The translations under genes were made by a program, and so were the position numbers. A stretch of 64,000 nucleotides of DNA from Panopea generosa (lineage: Eukaryota > Mollusca > Bivalvia > Adapedonta > Hiatellidae), in the NCBI GenBank assembly GCA_029582155.1, contig CM055897.1:2897001-2961000 (forward strand), written 5' to 3'. Positions 12,946-26,048 of the stretch are shown here, one piece after another. Within the stretch, counting starts at the first letter, position 1, and each line of letters starts with the position of its first letter. The notes under the pieces are model-generated. The model was given only the letters and a program-made list of their open reading frames with translations, was not told the origin of the DNA and did no database searches.

Positions 12946-13089
12946 ATTAGAAAGTTTTGCCTAAATACTTCCCGCTTTAAAACATTCTGGGCAGTTATAT
13001 CTAAAATAATCGTTCGAAAAACACGAATTGTTGGCTGTTTGTTTGCCTACATGAGGGATTGTATTGTCTGTCTTAGAGTTTTCTAGTGG

Positions 13090-13270
13090 AAAGCGCTAAC
13101 GGCAACTTCCTCACCGCTGAGGTCGTTGGTTCGAATCCAGCTCGGTCAAAAAACTTTATATTAGAAAGTTTGACAGTTACTTGTGGAAGGACGGTGATTC
13201 TACTCAGATTCATTCAGAGGTTTTCTCTAATAATAAAACTTGAAAATATGCTTTCTATATAACTTATCCT
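13090..13270 (+). mobile_element. SINE family C
   Basis: A head with GAGGTCGTTGGTTCGAATCC (B-box) is followed by the family C body: AAACTTTATATTAGAAAG, CAGTTACTTGTGGAAGGACG and GATTCATTCAGAGGTTTTC. The same body is found at 18845, 22040, 22215, 30870 and 47490. Confidence 0.7.
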
Positions 13271-13497
13271 ACAATGGCGTCAAATCCCATTAAAATGTCT
13301 TCTCTTATACCGTAGTCCCAGGCTTGTGCAAAATAATCAAAGCAGTGTGTGGAATAAATTATGATTTGTTTTGTTGTTTATATTGGAGTCCTGTTTTGTT
13401 TACCACCGTTAAACAGTATCTACCAACTAGGTATATGATAACCTTATTGTTGATGAATACATTGCTGTGCTGAAGTATTTGTTTATTTGTTTATATA

Positions 13498-13732
13498 TTT
13501 AGCGTCATCTCGTGACATCGGCAGCTAACAGAATAAGAGATCCTAGGGTATTGAAAGTTTAACCAGTACTCGAGCACACCCATCTCCGCAAGTAACTGAT
13601 AACTTCCCCACATTCCTCACAGTGAAATCGTATATCAATCATCACGGAGACTGTGGCCGGGTGGTGATTCGAACTCATAATCCATGAATTGATAGTTAGA
13701 CGCGTTACCGACTGACGGCTAACCGGACCCAG
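13498..13732 (-). mobile_element. SINE family B
   Basis: The minus strand has a tRNA-like head with TCGGTAACGCGTCTAACTAT and GAGTTCGAATCACCACC. The tail includes CAGTTACTTGCGGAGATGGG. The same head is present at 27235 (minus) and 38545 (plus). Confidence 0.7.
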
Positions 13733-16700
13733 CTATGATGAGACTTGAATACACAAATAATTACAGGCGCATATTTTCACGAATAAATATTCAATTAGTA
13801 AGGTACAATGGTCCTGAAATCAGGACAGGCCTTGTGTTTTCCGGAATGCAAATCCATGACAACGCTGTAAGTACCGTAATGTGAAGGAAAAACGTGTCAA
13901 GCTGTTACGTCTATGATTGCTGTTGTTTTTTTAGCTCAGCAAATTTCAACATAATTGTTTGGGAAATGGAGAACTTGATAATTTTGGCTATTTATTGCCA
14001 TGATAATAAAAAACAATACTGAAAATGAAATTCCCTGATAGTAAAGACATTACTTGACCACTAGGTCGACATGTGTACAATGTTTCGTTATGAAATTTGT
14101 ATTCTTTAATAATTTTTCATGATGTTACTTCAAACCGTATAGGAGTCATGATCCGGAAGCCACAACTTTTAAATAAGAAGACGACAAAAATAGTACTAAT
14201 GACGTGGGGGCTAATAGTAAGGATGGCAACGAATGGCAATATTGATATTTAGTTAATAGTATTGGGAATCGGAAATACATTTTTAATTGATAAATCGGAC
14301 ATTTCAGAAGATCAATAAATGATTAAAACTGCCATAATGTGAAAATCACAAAATATGATGAGAAAAGTAGTGGTCATGTGTCATATTAGAGATTTTTATC
14401 TGTTCAGTGTGTACTGTTGACAAAGTGATGGTAGACTTCAAAAAATCATGTATTCATACCACAATTTTCAGGATTCAATTTTTTTATGGATTCACAATTC
14501 AAACATGACAATGCTTTCAAAATGTTCAAAATACATCAATGATGCCATTCAAATAAAAAATGAAGCATTAAAATAAGGAAAATGTATTTTTACTGACGAA
14601 GAAACAATGATTGTTGATAACCGTCATTATTTCCTGGTTCCAATGCCTATAAGGTATTGTATGATAAGATAGAAAACACAACCGTTATTATCATTGTGGT
14701 CCTTGATTCTGACGTAATGTCACACAATAAAACTATCAAATATTGCAGAATGTGAAGATCTATATTGTAACTTCAATGATACGTTTATCAGGGTGCCATG
14801 CTGTCTTTTTTATTTAGAGAAATAGAACGTTACATAAACTGTCAGTTAACTATACCGCTATATTACACCAGCCATGTACCAAAGTAAGAGGCATCATTTA
14901 GTAGATTATATCAAATCCATTAGGCTAGAAGCCCATAGGGATACATTTTTAAGCATATTTCATGACGAACAGTAAAAGTAACAACATACAAGAACAATTT
15001 CCACAATGTTTGATTTATATATGAGAACATATCTAATTCATAGATATACACCCAAAGCTAGCAACACATATGTATACAAAACAACAACAGTTAGACTGTA
15101 TAAGCGCATTTATATTTCTTACAAAGTAAGGAGATTGTCAAAACAAACAGTGGGGGAACATTGAACGTATTAAATTAACCCCTTCTTCACGGGCCTCGTA
15201 TTTTGTTTAATTTCAACACTTCAATTAGAGGCGGTTATTGGGCGATATGATGCGACCGGTCGTGAACAATACCAGTGGATTACGCTCAGTATTGCACAAA
15301 GTGACATATGGCCAGTCGTGCACGCTGAAGTGGCCCAATCTGCTCACAAACTGACCAGGGACCAAAACCGTCCCCTAACTGACCCTAAATTGCCATTCAG
15401 TCACTTTCTTTACAGATATATTTGGAAATTTCTATAATAGAGTGTTTAATTCTGTGTGTTGGTGCAAATTAGTCGAGGAAATGCAATAAATAGAAAACTG
15501 ACAATGCGTGAATTAGATTTAATGTTGATATCAAATGGTAGCAAGATAATAAAGTAAACACAAGTTTACTAATTCTTTTCAATAAAACACCATGGGGACG
15601 ATGTTTTAGCTGGTCCCCCTTTCAGAGTATAATACGGTTTAGCATGAATCACACATTTTCATACGCTATACCGTAGATACAACTTTTATACGGTTGTTTT
15701 ATTTCTGACCAGAAATCTAATTAATCAATAACTGGTAAATGAGATGCGCAGTTAGTAGCCTAAATCACCAGCTCTTGCACCGTATCGAAACCCCTTCCAA
15801 AGACAGCATATGTGTGGAACTAGTTCCTTTTTGGTGTATTTACATCAGTTAGTATCTTTTCGATGGGAACACTAACATTTCAGTAGTTTAATCCATGAAA
15901 TTTGACCACATGACTAATTAATATAATTCAACCAAGATGGAAAATAAAGATATTGTTTTTTTTTAAATAAATAAAATATAACAAAATGGTTTGTTTCTTT
16001 ATTTCCTCTTAAGATACATACAGGAAAGTTGAATAATGTAAAATGTACTATATTAAATTGTTAAAATTATATAATGACATTTTGCATAAATGTTGGACCA
16101 CAAGTAAAATGTATACCAACTTGAAATATTAAATATTTGCCAAGTTTGAGAAATCAATTTTGTTTTTGAAACTATAAAACCATAGAGAAAAAAAGCTCTT
16201 GTAATATGCTTGTCTCTTTTGCTGAAAGTGCTATTTTGACTTTTGCTGAAATACAACATGCATATCAGAATTGTTTACATTTTGTAATATATGCATATCA
16301 TTAATTTGCATGTATACATCAATATGGCGAGCCTCTCTTCCATTTGGCGCCAAAATATTGATAATTTTCCTACTTCCTACGCCGTATCAAACACGAACTG
16401 CTTCTATTCATTGATTCGTATATAAATTACAAGTATCATTACTTACGTAGCACTTTCACTATCAATTATTTCTATCAAATTTCGATTTTGACACTAATAC
16501 CGAACAAGAACTAGGGTAAGATGGCGCATTCATGCGGATATATTCCGTTATCTACGTAGTATACAACTTAAGCTTCCTCGTATTAATTATCATAAGTGCG
16601 GACATCACGGACACTCGTTACACAAGGCCGTACAGGACACGCAATGTGAGGGCTGTTTCACGGTATTTATACCAGATTACTTAATCACAATGACTTTTCC

Positions 16701-18840
16701 CGTTAATATTGAAGTATTATATGACCGGTCCTTATATCAACGGCCAAATGTCGGAAACTGATCAATAATGTTTGATAGAAGAAACTTATATTATTGCGTG
16801 TATTAGGATGTAAATGAACGCTCATATCCTCATAGTTACGTATAGTAGGATGTAACATTAGTGTAACCCGGATGTACTGTCCTTCAGTTCCGTTCAGTGT
16901 TTATATCCAATGTGACAGAAACTTGACCTAATGTCAAGTGTTGAAGGTTACACAAATATCTCAACAAGCGCCAACAAGAAAGACAATATGTTACTAGCCA
17001 TGACACAAACAACCACTGCCCCCACAACTTATTTATATTCAAGTTTTTACTAGCATAGACAGTTAAAGTATTAGCAATCAGTTGAGACAATTATGGTATG
17101 GAACGATGCAATTTACAGAAAAAAAGCCATTGCACTTTTTGCACTTAATACGATTTTTTTCATGCCCGCTTCATATCACCGGTGGTTTATCTCTATGCAG
17201 AGACGACGTTCGTTTTGCGAATTTTCTTGAAATATTATCTGCAAAAATGTTACCTGAATCGGGCGCTTTTCCTACATTTTTTTCACCACTCCATAGCATA
17301 AAGTCACATGATTCGTGACAACACATGTAAGGAGATCTAAATAAGACAGGTACCGATCTAAACTATGTGCCAACATACGAAAAATTAGTTTCTTCGTGGA
17401 ATTTAAATATTGAAAATGATTTATCAAAACCGTCATTTTCATTACAAACTCAATATAAATATTGTATTTAATGTCCAAGAAGTTGGAATTGTTCAAATCA
17501 GTGCTCCTCTGTTAAATACAGACTTGATTGTAATAATTATCATTATTATCTATAACTCCACTGCCACTGGGACTAATCCGATAATTCGGGACAAACTACA
17601 AGATTTTCTACACAAGTTTACTTCCTTTCATGACTATGTAGATCTACAACGTATTTTAACATGTGAACACCTTTAATTATACCCTCTCCGCCGCTTCCCC
17701 TCATCCACAACTGATCATTGTACCGGCAAGCAAGATAGTGTATTGGTGTTCCAATTGGACTACGAACCTTGGGATTGCACGTTCGATCGGTGCTTTATAC
17801 TGGGCATGTAAAAGAACCAGGGACGCTACAAAAATGTAATCTGTATCTCTGCTCTATCCTCCAAAAATCTAAAATTACTAATACTCGTCTGGAGGCGCCG
17901 CTCATACGGGTAACCGGTGACGACAACAAATTTATCATCATCACCGGCAAGCAAACAACACTCCCTGTCCATTCTCCGAGTACCAGTTCAGTCTGTATGC
18001 CGCTGTAAAGCACAGACCTTCTCCACATGCTCATAACAGACGTAAAGCCTAAAACGATGATGTGAGAAATCGCAGAAAACCATAATATTTATATAATAAA
18101 TTGGCCTAATTCCAGGCTCCGAAGCGTTTGATAATTTCTTGCTTATTGTTTACATAACATGGGAATCAAGTTAAATGGATTTTCGCACCTGGTTCGCGTC
18201 CTGGGTCACGCCGACACCTGAAAGTCAGGGCTGAAAGGTGATAGGACTTTACAAGCGCTTGACCTGCGCAATCTTCGGTCAGATCTGATAATTTCACGTC
18301 ATTTTCAAAACGCTCTTCAACTCGCCTAGACTAATTTATGGATTTTTGATAGATTCTCTTCACCAGTGTCAAGACAAATTTTAGTATCGCACACTTTTAT
18401 TACAACAATAATCATCGAGAGCACAAGAAGACGTATGGTGTTTTTCAGATTCGTGACAATTTCTCGATGTAAAATGACACCGGCATTAAAATCTTCTATC
18501 AGTTTATCTGGTTAATGTTTTCGTTCATTCTCAGTTTGCAGTCGGACATAAAATGTAAAAACATTCCTTCTTAGGTTTAAATCTCTGCAGACACCATGTA
18601 TAGATTGTACGATAGAATTACCATGTTGAAAAATAGGCAATGTCACGTGCATCGTTTGAACAACAATTTGAACGCCATTTTGACTTAAGTTAATGTCTGT
18701 ATTTTTCAGTTCATATTTTGAAAATATAAATGAACTAACAAATAAAAGCCTTTTATAAGTTATTTTACGCAATGTTAACTGTCACGTACAATGCAAGTAC
18801 ATGCATATGTGACAGAATTGGTGTTTGTGGTGTTTGGATT
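13733..18840. other. Intergenic, no gene recognised
   Basis: No exon that I can support. It contains one copy of the interspersed repeat described at 14335-14600. A stretch at about 17720-18050 (GGTAACCGGTGACGACAAC and CACGTTCGATCGG) looks like another decayed SINE-type repeat but has no second copy in this window. The region about 16300-16400 is unstructured. Confidence 0.4.
14335..14600 (+). repeat. Interspersed repeat R1, copy 1
   Basis: Shares long stretches with 55670-56060 (same orientation) and 60670-61060 (inverted). Common words are AAATATGATGAGAAAAG, GGTCATGTGTCATAT, ATCATGTATTCATACC, CAATTCAAACAT and TGCCATTCAAATAAAAAA. It is non-coding and probably a non-autonomous transposon or SINE of about 400 bp. 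Confidence 0.75.
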
Positions 18841-18844
18841 ATTC

Positions 18845-19045
18845 TTCTACCTAATCACGTAGCGAGCCCCCATCCCCTAACATATTTCACACGTAACCTT
18901 TCGCTTCCATATTTTTGAAGATATGCTCCGGACAAGCAAAAAATAACTCGCAAAATGGTATTTTGAGTCAAGGGCTCGAATCTGTGACCTCGGCGGTGAG
19001 AGCGAGTGAGTGTGAGACGGCACCAAAGACCACTCGGCCACTTCT
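18845..19045 (-). mobile_element. SINE family C
   Basis: The plus strand shows GGCTCGAATCTGTGACCTCG and then GGTGAGAGCGAGTGAGTGTG, the reverse complement of a tRNA-like head. A diverged family C body lies upstream (ACATATTTCACACGTAACC). Confidence 0.55.
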
Positions 19046-20375
19046 GGAAAGAGTACAAACAGTAAACCCTCAAGTTAATTGATATTAAAGCCTTTTTACA
19101 GTCATGTGATACAGGATAACCTAACCGAAACGTTACAACACGTCGATAAATGTTTACAGCTAGTGCAAATTTATCTTTGCCAGTATTATCTAACAGTGTT
19201 TGGTCGTACAAATTAACGCTGGTTTGATATGGGATAATTGAAACCTATTTTAAATGTTGTATAAAATGACCTAACGTAACAATTACGTGGTCAGATATAA
19301 TGGGTAGAAGCGGGTTCACACACATGTCACCAGGTCAACTGCCCGCTGTTATAACATCTTGTTCAATAATGTCACAACGTCGTGTAATACTGTAGCAACT
19401 GGTGGTTCAAACAATATTATCATACAAGATTGAAATATTTAAATTCATTCACTCTTCAGTAATGTCATTACATATTTATGATCTATTTAAAGGGAGGGAC
19501 GCGTGGAAATGTTGAAATTCATGTTCATGTACAAAAGCAATATTAACATTATCAACGCATTCGATTCAATATGGAAATATTTAATCATTAAATTAACAGA
19601 AACTGTATATGATATGCAGAGCTTAACAATTCTCGTAGAACTAGCGCTCTTGTACCTCTTTTGAAAATATAAGTAAATGAAACACACATTAGTATTATTT
19701 CTTTTCATTCCATCCCCCCCCCCCCCCCCCCCCCCCCCCACACTGAGCGAAAAGGAACAGCTGATCACTAATGAGCGAAAAGGGACAGGTGATCACTGCT
19801 GAGCGAAAATGGACGTATTTCAACCATTTCGCTCCTTCACAAAATATAACAGAAATTATGGGTAGCATGTAGTGGATATACTTTTTTCCAGGAAAACTGT
19901 AAAGTGGAAAGTAACCGAGATTGGTATGCCTCAACCAATGTGATGTTTATCATACATCTTGTTCAGAATGATCCAGTCTATTCTGCTATAAGTTTGACAT
20001 AGTCCTGTTTTAACGAATAAAACCGTACATTATTGAAATAGAAGACTTTCTGATGTACCAGAGACACTCAGTTTACTCAAGTATACTCTGAACGTTCTTC
20101 CGTATGTAACTGGCAGATTTTCTCACATTTAAAAGATTGCGACCAAGCCGGGCTCAAACCTGCGTAATTACCTGTGCAAGTCGGCAGTATATCTTCCTGT
20201 ACTATTGTCAGTGTGGTTTGAACTAACTAAACATGAATAACTTCCAAACTGGGGAAATCTTCCTTTCAAATGGTCATTAAAATTGCCTTTTATAAACAGA
20301 GTATTGGTTGAGTTATGGGTTTACAACAGTATGAATAATGACTTATTTATTTTACATTGATTCCAGTACTGTACA
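19046..20375. other. Intergenic with poly-C tract and short tandem repeat
   Basis: A run of about 26 cytosines lies at 19714-19739. It is followed by two and a half copies of a 28-30-bp unit (GAGCGAAAAGGAACAGCTGA, then TCACTAAT) at 19744-19815. Positions 20120-20190 hold an isolated tRNA-like B box on the minus strand. No gene recognised. Confidence 0.5.
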
Positions 20376-20384
20376 AATCACGAT

Positions 20385-21838
20385 CAATGTCAACACGAGT
20401 AGAATCAGTACGTCAATGTCAAACTGTGTAGAACCACTACTTCAATGTCAACCTGAGTAGAACAAGTACTTCAATGTCAACCCGTGTAGAACCACTACTT
20501 CAATGTCAACCCGTGTAGAACCAGTACTTCAATGTCAACCTGAGGAGTAGAACAAGTACTTCAATGTCAACCCGTGTAGAACCACTACTTCAATGTCAAC
20601 CCGTGTAGAACCAGTACTTCAATGTCAACCCGTGTAGAACCAGTACTTCAATGTCAACCCGTGTAGAACCAGTACTTCAATGTCAACCCGTGAAGAACCA
20701 GTACTTTAATGTCAACCCGAGTAGAAACAGTACTTTAATGTCAACCCGAGTAGAACTAGTACTTCAATGTCAACATGTGTAGAACCAGTACTTCAATGTC
20801 ATCCCGAGTAGAATCAGTACTTTAATGTCAACCCGAGTAGAACCAGTATCTCAATGTCAACCCGAGTAGAACCAGTACTTCAATGTCAACCCGAGCATAT
20901 CCAATACTTCAATGTTAACCCGAGCAGAACCAGTACTTCAATGTCAACCAAAGCAGAAACAGTACTTCAATGTCAACCCAAGAACAACAAGTACTTCAAT
21001 GTCAACACGAGTAGAACCAGTACCTCAATTTCAACCCGAGTACAACCAGTACTTCAATGTCAACCTGTGTAGAACCACTACTTCAATGTCAACCTGAGTA
21101 GAACCAGTACCTGAATGTCAACCCAAGTACAACCAGTACTTCAATGTCAATCTGTGTAGAACCACTACTTCAATGTCGACCTGTGTAGAACCACTACTCC
21201 AATGTCAACCCAAGCAGAACCAGTACTTCAATGTCAACCTGTGTAGAACCACTACTTCAATGTCAACCCGAGTAGAACCAGTACTTCAATGTCAACCCGA
21301 GTACAACCAGTACTTCAATGTCAACCTGAGTAGAACCACTACTTCAATGTCAACCCGAGTAGAACCACTACTTCAATGTCAACCCGAGTAGAACCAGTAC
21401 TTCAATGTCAACCCAAGAAGAACCACTACTTCAATGTCACCCTGGGTAGAACCACTACTTCAATGTCAATCTGAGTAAAACCAGTACTTCAATGTTAACC
21501 TGAACAGAACCAGAACTTCAATGTCAACCCGATAAGAACCAGTACTTCAATGTCAACCTGATTAGAATCAGTTATTCATTGTCAACCTGTGTAGAACCAG
21601 TACTTCAATTTCAACCCGATTAGAACCAGTACTTCAATGTCAACCTGTGTAGAATCACTACTTCAATGTCAACCCAAGTAGAATCAGTACTTCTATGTCA
21701 ACCTGTGTAGAACCAGTACTTCAATGTCAACCTGTGTAGAATCAGTACTTCAATGTCAACCCGAGTAGAACCACTACTTCAATGTCATCCGGAGTAGAAC
21801 CACTACTTCAATGTCAACCGGAGTAGAAACAGTACTGT
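20385..21838. repeat. 29-bp minisatellite, about 50 copies
   Basis: The unit is TTCAATGTCAACCCGTGTAG followed by AACCAGTAC (29 bp), repeated head-to-tail with small substitutions (GTGTAG/GAGTAG/GAGCAG, CCAGTAC/CCACTAC). Copies abut directly with no spacers. Apparent reading frames of up to 72 codons are repeat artefacts. Confidence 0.95.
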
Positions 21839-22039
21839 ACAATAAACCTGTACAACAGTATACACAGCCTTTAATGAGTGGATTGACAGACAGACGCACA
21901 ACGGACACCAGGTAATTATATAACCTGTAAGAGCTTTATAATTGCACAGGTGAAACTAAAGGGTACAACTCTTTTCTAAAAGTATGACTAATTATGATTA
22001 TTATACAAACCACTGTGACAATACTAGTATTAAAGGTCA

Positions 22040-22200
22040 AATCATCACACAGCCGAGTAGTCTACAACCACCTATCTCTCACATCTAAGGTTGTTGGTTC
22101 AGGTGATGCTGGGTCCAAACACTTTTTCAATTACTGACGGAAGGATGATGCTTCTTTTCAGATTCATCCAGAGTTATCCTCCACCAATTCATTCAGGGTT
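22040..22200 (+). mobile_element. SINE family C, plus copy of an inverted pair
   Basis: The head has CTAAGGTTGTTGGTTCAGGT. The body has CAATTACTGACGGAAGGATG and CAGATTCATCCAGAG. A second family C copy lies immediately downstream in the opposite orientation. Confidence 0.6.
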
Positions 22201-22214
22201 ATCCTCCACCAATA

Positions 22215-22455
22215 TTCTTTTTTGTTTGAATGGGGTGTAACACCATTTTCAACACAATTCAGGTTATATATGGCATATCTAGTTTGACTGGCGGAGGGAG
22301 ACATCAGAATGATGTAGATGCAGAATGAGTAGATCCACAGTCCACAAGCAACTGGCCAACTTCCCCACATAAAGTTTTTGGAGCAAGAGGGACTTGAACT
22401 TACGACTTTAGTGGTGAGACGTATGTGATATTAAGATGGCATCTCGGCCATGGAG
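22215..22455 (-). mobile_element. SINE family C, minus copy of an inverted pair
   Basis: The plus strand reads CAGGTTATATATGGCATATC, then CAAGCAACTGGCCAACTTCC, AAAGTTTTTGGAGCAAGAGG and GACTTGAACTTACGACTTTA. This is the reverse complement of a complete family C element with its tRNA-like head at the right. Confidence 0.75.
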
Positions 22456-23370
22456 GACCCCAAATGCCAATCAAAAGAAAAATAACACATGAAGTTTAAC
22501 CAGTACATCGTTACATAAATGAAAACCACATATACACAAATATTTAAATAGTTTTGATACAAAATCTGGCTACTTAATCACTACTGAATTATTCACAGAG
22601 TTTGATATTTGTTTTAAAAAGGTTTAACACAATTCTAACACATTTCAGGTTATATATGGCATATCCACCATGGTGGAGGAAGACCTCAAAACCTCAAAAT
22701 GAATATGAGTAGAACCACCATCATTCCGCATGTAACTGACAAACTATCTTACAGAATTAAAGTACGAGTCTCTGCTCCAGTGAGATTTTGTTTGGGGCAG
22801 ATGTCTGAGCCAAGAGTTTTGGGCTTTAATAAATACAATTTCAGTGGTGTATATATTTATACATATAGGTATTTGGAAATTGATCGTTTTTAGTGGTGAA
22901 AAAAATCTTTGGAGTAAAAAGAAATTCACATTAAGAACTTATATCAAATGTAAAAATCAATGTACATGTAATTGTAAATTTAGTGTTGCCATACCAACAA
23001 ATATTTAGATATTTTATAACAACTTCAGAAAGATGGAAAATAGATGAAACTTTCATCATTTCAAAATATCTGCATTTAAAACATCCTTTTTCAAAATTTT
23101 CATCCATTAGAAGTTTGCATTCAATTTGACCCACCAAAATCATCTTTTTGTGATATTTCAAAAAAGGTTCAACCGATTTTGAAAAATGCAGTATTTTTAT
23201 TTACCAATAATAAAATACTGTTCAACTATCAAATATGTTTTTTTGTTTTTCTGCTAAAAGTTGTGTTCACAAAATCCAAAACACCTATGGCTGAAGCATG
23301 TGCCACAACTAAAGTTTTGTTCAGTGCCATTTGAATTATCTTCCAATTGCAACAGTAATTTATCTTCCAT
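22456..23370. other. Intergenic, with a SINE body fragment
   Basis: Positions about 22640-22765 repeat the family C body (GGTTATATATGGCATATCCA and GAGTAGAACCACCATCATTC) without its tRNA head. Nothing else recognised. Confidence 0.5.
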
Positions 23371-23571
23371 TGACTTCGTCGATAAAAGTAATGGGAGACA
23401 ACTCCAAATTCACAATAACATAATTATAAGGTACGGATTATATACCTTGATTTAGTTAATGCATGGAGTTTCTTTGATAAAAGTAATGGGATACAACTCC
23501 AAATTCAATATAATAATTATAATGTACAGATTACATACCTTGATTTAGTTTATACTAATACTATCAAATTA

Positions 23572-24909
23572 ACATGAGGGTCGTGCAAAAAGTTTTGTCA
23601 CTAATGAGATTCTGCAGTTTTATCCCAGATATATTTTTAAAAACTTCACTGCACTTCAATCCTGTTTTCAATAGCTAAATATACCCATTTGTTTTGTGCA
23701 AATCACTTTTCAAATGACAGAGATATTTAAGTTTGAAATATATGCAGTCATTTACACTAATCATTTTACAAGTCACCTTGTAAAATGGACGAAAAGACTG
23801 AAATTCATTGCTATATAAAATGCTGCACTAATGACTATGCTTGGTATAAATGCAAAGCAGATATTTGATGAACTGTGCGATATATATGTACCTCAGTCCA
23901 CTACTATGCGTACGGTATTTAAGTGGGTTAAAGCTTTTAAAGCTGGGGAATTGTCTGTCAAAGATGACGCCGGCCTTGGTAGACCTAAAACCTCTATTAC
24001 CAAGACAAACATTGCTTCTGTAAAGGCTTTGGTGGAACAGGATGCCCGATTGTCAGTGAGAATTAGCCAGTAGTACTGGCATATCAGAAGGCAATGTGCA
24101 AATGATTCTGAAAAACATTTGTACTGGAGAAAGATTTGTGCTAGGTGGGTACCTCATTTGCTAACTGAGGAGCAACAGAAACAACGTCTAAATGTGCCCG
24201 AGAACTTCTGAAAAAATACAACAACTGTAATAGACAGGTTATTTCTAACTTGCTAACAGGTGACGAAACCTTGGTGCACATGTTTGAGACACAGAGAAAG
24301 GCTGATAACAAACAATGGAAACTAAAAGATCCAGCACCACCATGAATTGCCAAGAGAACCATCGGTACAAAGAAAATGTTGTACGCCATTGTCTTTAATT
24401 ATACGGGCCAACTGTTCAAGTGCCTTATCCATTTGGTCATACAATCACTGGACGCTTCTATAAGAACTCTGTTCTGAAGAAAGTGAAAAGGTTTTACAGT
24501 AAAAAGCATCCAAACAAAGGATGGTCAGGGGTCCATCTGATTCATGACAATGCCTCTTCTCACAGGTGCAAGTATGTTGAGGCTTTCTTGGCATCTGAAA
24601 ATATGCATGTTGTTAACCATCTGTCTTACTCACCGGTCCCGAGTCCATGCGACTTCTTTATATTTCCAAGGCTTAAGAAAATGCTTTCTGGGAAGAAATA
24701 TAAAAGCAGATGTTCTCTTGGCAGCGGTATATACCAGTGTCTCCAACAGATATCAAAAGAAGACTATATAACAGTGCATTTCACGACTGGGTAAAAAGGT
24801 TACAAAAATTTGTTTCCGTAAAGGGGGAATATTATTACTAAATATTTTTAATAAAACACCGCACTTCAAACATCCAACCCCAATGACAAAACTTTTTGCA
24901 GGACCCACG
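23572..24909 (+). mobile_element. Degenerate mariner (DD34D) transposon
   Basis: The terminal inverted repeats read GGGTCGTGCAAAAAGTTTTG at the left and GGGTCCTGCAAAAAGTTTTG (reverse complement) at the right. TA flanks both ends (23570-23571 and 24910-24911), the target site of Tc1/mariner elements. Length is about 1.34 kb, the usual size for a full-length mariner. It encodes a broken transposase and is non-autonomous now. Confidence 0.85.
23831..24794 (+). pseudogene. Mariner transposase, broken
   Basis: The first open piece (23831-24073) is the N-terminal helix-turn-helix region, with FKWVKAFKAGELSVKDD followed by GRPKT, typical of mariner transposases. It ends at an in-frame stop. Frames then shift through a middle portion with LTEEQQKQR and LTGDETLVHMF, whose second D would be the first catalytic Asp. 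The last piece (24420-24794) has HDNASSHR and YSPVPSPCDFFIF. These two aspartates are separated by 34 residues, giving the DD34D signature of mariner proper. Several stops and frameshifts make it non-functional. I have not reconstructed an intact frame. Confidence 0.85.
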
Positions 24910-25015
24910 TACATGTGTCTTCAATAACAGTAATGGGAGATAACTCCAAAATTCAAATTCAATATAATTATAATGTATGGATTATATATATCTTGGTTTA
25001 GTTGATACAAATTTA

Positions 25016-25745
25016 TTTTAGCTTGATTGCAAAGTAAGTCAGGGCTTATGGTCAGCTACCACCATTGCGTTTTCAATAGACTAACATTATAACGTTTGAC
25101 CAAATTTTCACTATTTCTATCATTGGCGGACCAAAAAGTCCTATATCATATTAAAGTACTGTCCTAGACTCAAATTAAAATGTCCCCAAAATAGAGTCAA
25201 AAGTATCACTTTTTACCACTTTTTGCCCCCTGAAGTTGGGTACCCCCACTTTCAGCATGAAAAAAAGTAAATTTCACCAATTTTACTTTCCATGCAGTTT
25301 CCTTGATAAAATGAATTTAGCCAGTCACAGAAACATAATTCTAATTTTTTATTGACACAAACATAATAAACTTATATTTTATTGTGATCATTTGCCAGTT
25401 TAACATTTTCATCCAACCAGAATTAAGCTTACTATAAAAATATATGCCCTCAACATCCCTATACTTTTTTCAGCCAATCAGAGAGCTCGTCTCAATGGCG
25501 GTAGCTGACCTTATATCAACCAGTCTCAAGTCTGCTTCCTGGGTAGAACCAGTGCTGAGTTTTATTTTTGAGAATTCAACGGATTGAAACCGCAATCTCT
25601 AGAGTGAGCAACCATCACTCTATCCACTGCACTACCACCCCCCTCCCCCCCCCCCTTTCACCGTTTCATATATCTTGGTTCTGATTACTATTGTCTGTCT
25701 ATTGGGTGAGGAACACATAAATTAAATTAAAATTGCATACATAAT
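25016..25745. other. Intergenic 3' of gene 1
   Basis: A minus-strand B-box-like fragment of a SINE lies at about 25560-25640 (GGATTGAAACCGCAATCTC), next to a C-rich tract at 25639-25656. No gene recognised. Confidence 0.45.
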
Positions 25746-25751
25746 TTTATT
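25746..25751 (-). promoter_or_regulatory. Poly(A) signal AATAAA of gene 1
   Basis: TTTATT on the plus strand is AATAAA on the minus strand, about 247 bp after the gene 1 stop codon. It is the nearest canonical hexamer in a plausible position. Confidence 0.45.
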
Positions 25752-25997
25752 ATCATTAATAAGTTATTGTACAATAAACTTAACTAATTAAAATCAAAGT
25801 TTAACACATTTCATAACATGGTGCTCCTCCTCCTCCCATGTTTCACCAACAAATGCTCACATATTTCATCAACAGGAAAACTCCCCTGGCTCCCCAGGGT
25901 ATATACAGATACCATGTGCACATGTCAATAAACAAAGGTTCTCCAAATGTTCATGAGCAGAAATATTTACTAATGCTTCTATCACCGTGTTACACAA

Positions 25998-26048
25998 CTA
26001 CAGGGTCGAGTTTAAGAAGTTTAACACTTCTGCTCTCGTCTTGTCTCG
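25998..26048 (-). CDS. Gene 1 exon 7 (terminal)
   Basis: Acceptor ATGTTTCAG. It encodes RDKTRAEVLNFLNSTL and stop TAG. It reads through in phase from exon 6. The ending, a short amphipathic helix-like segment, is the best handle for identifying the family. Confidence 0.75.
   Translation of the reverse strand, partial: RDKTRAEVLNFLNSTL

Larger units (their letters stand above)
23373..25015. repeat. About 100-bp tandem repeat interrupted by mariner
   Basis: Three copies of a unit with AAAGTAATGGGAGACAACTC, CAAATTCA, ATAATTATAA and ACCTTGATTTAGTT lie at about 23373-23460, 23476-23562 and 24917-25015. The mariner occupies the space between the second and third copies, so it inserted into an existing tandem array. 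Confidence 0.75.

Noticed and set aside
19487..19934. Minus-strand frames with poly-Gly
   Set aside because: The glycine runs are the translated poly-C tract at 19714-19739.
20385..21838. CRISPR-like regularly spaced direct repeats
   Set aside because: The 29-bp units abut with no unique spacers, the context is eukaryotic and there are no cas genes. It is a minisatellite.
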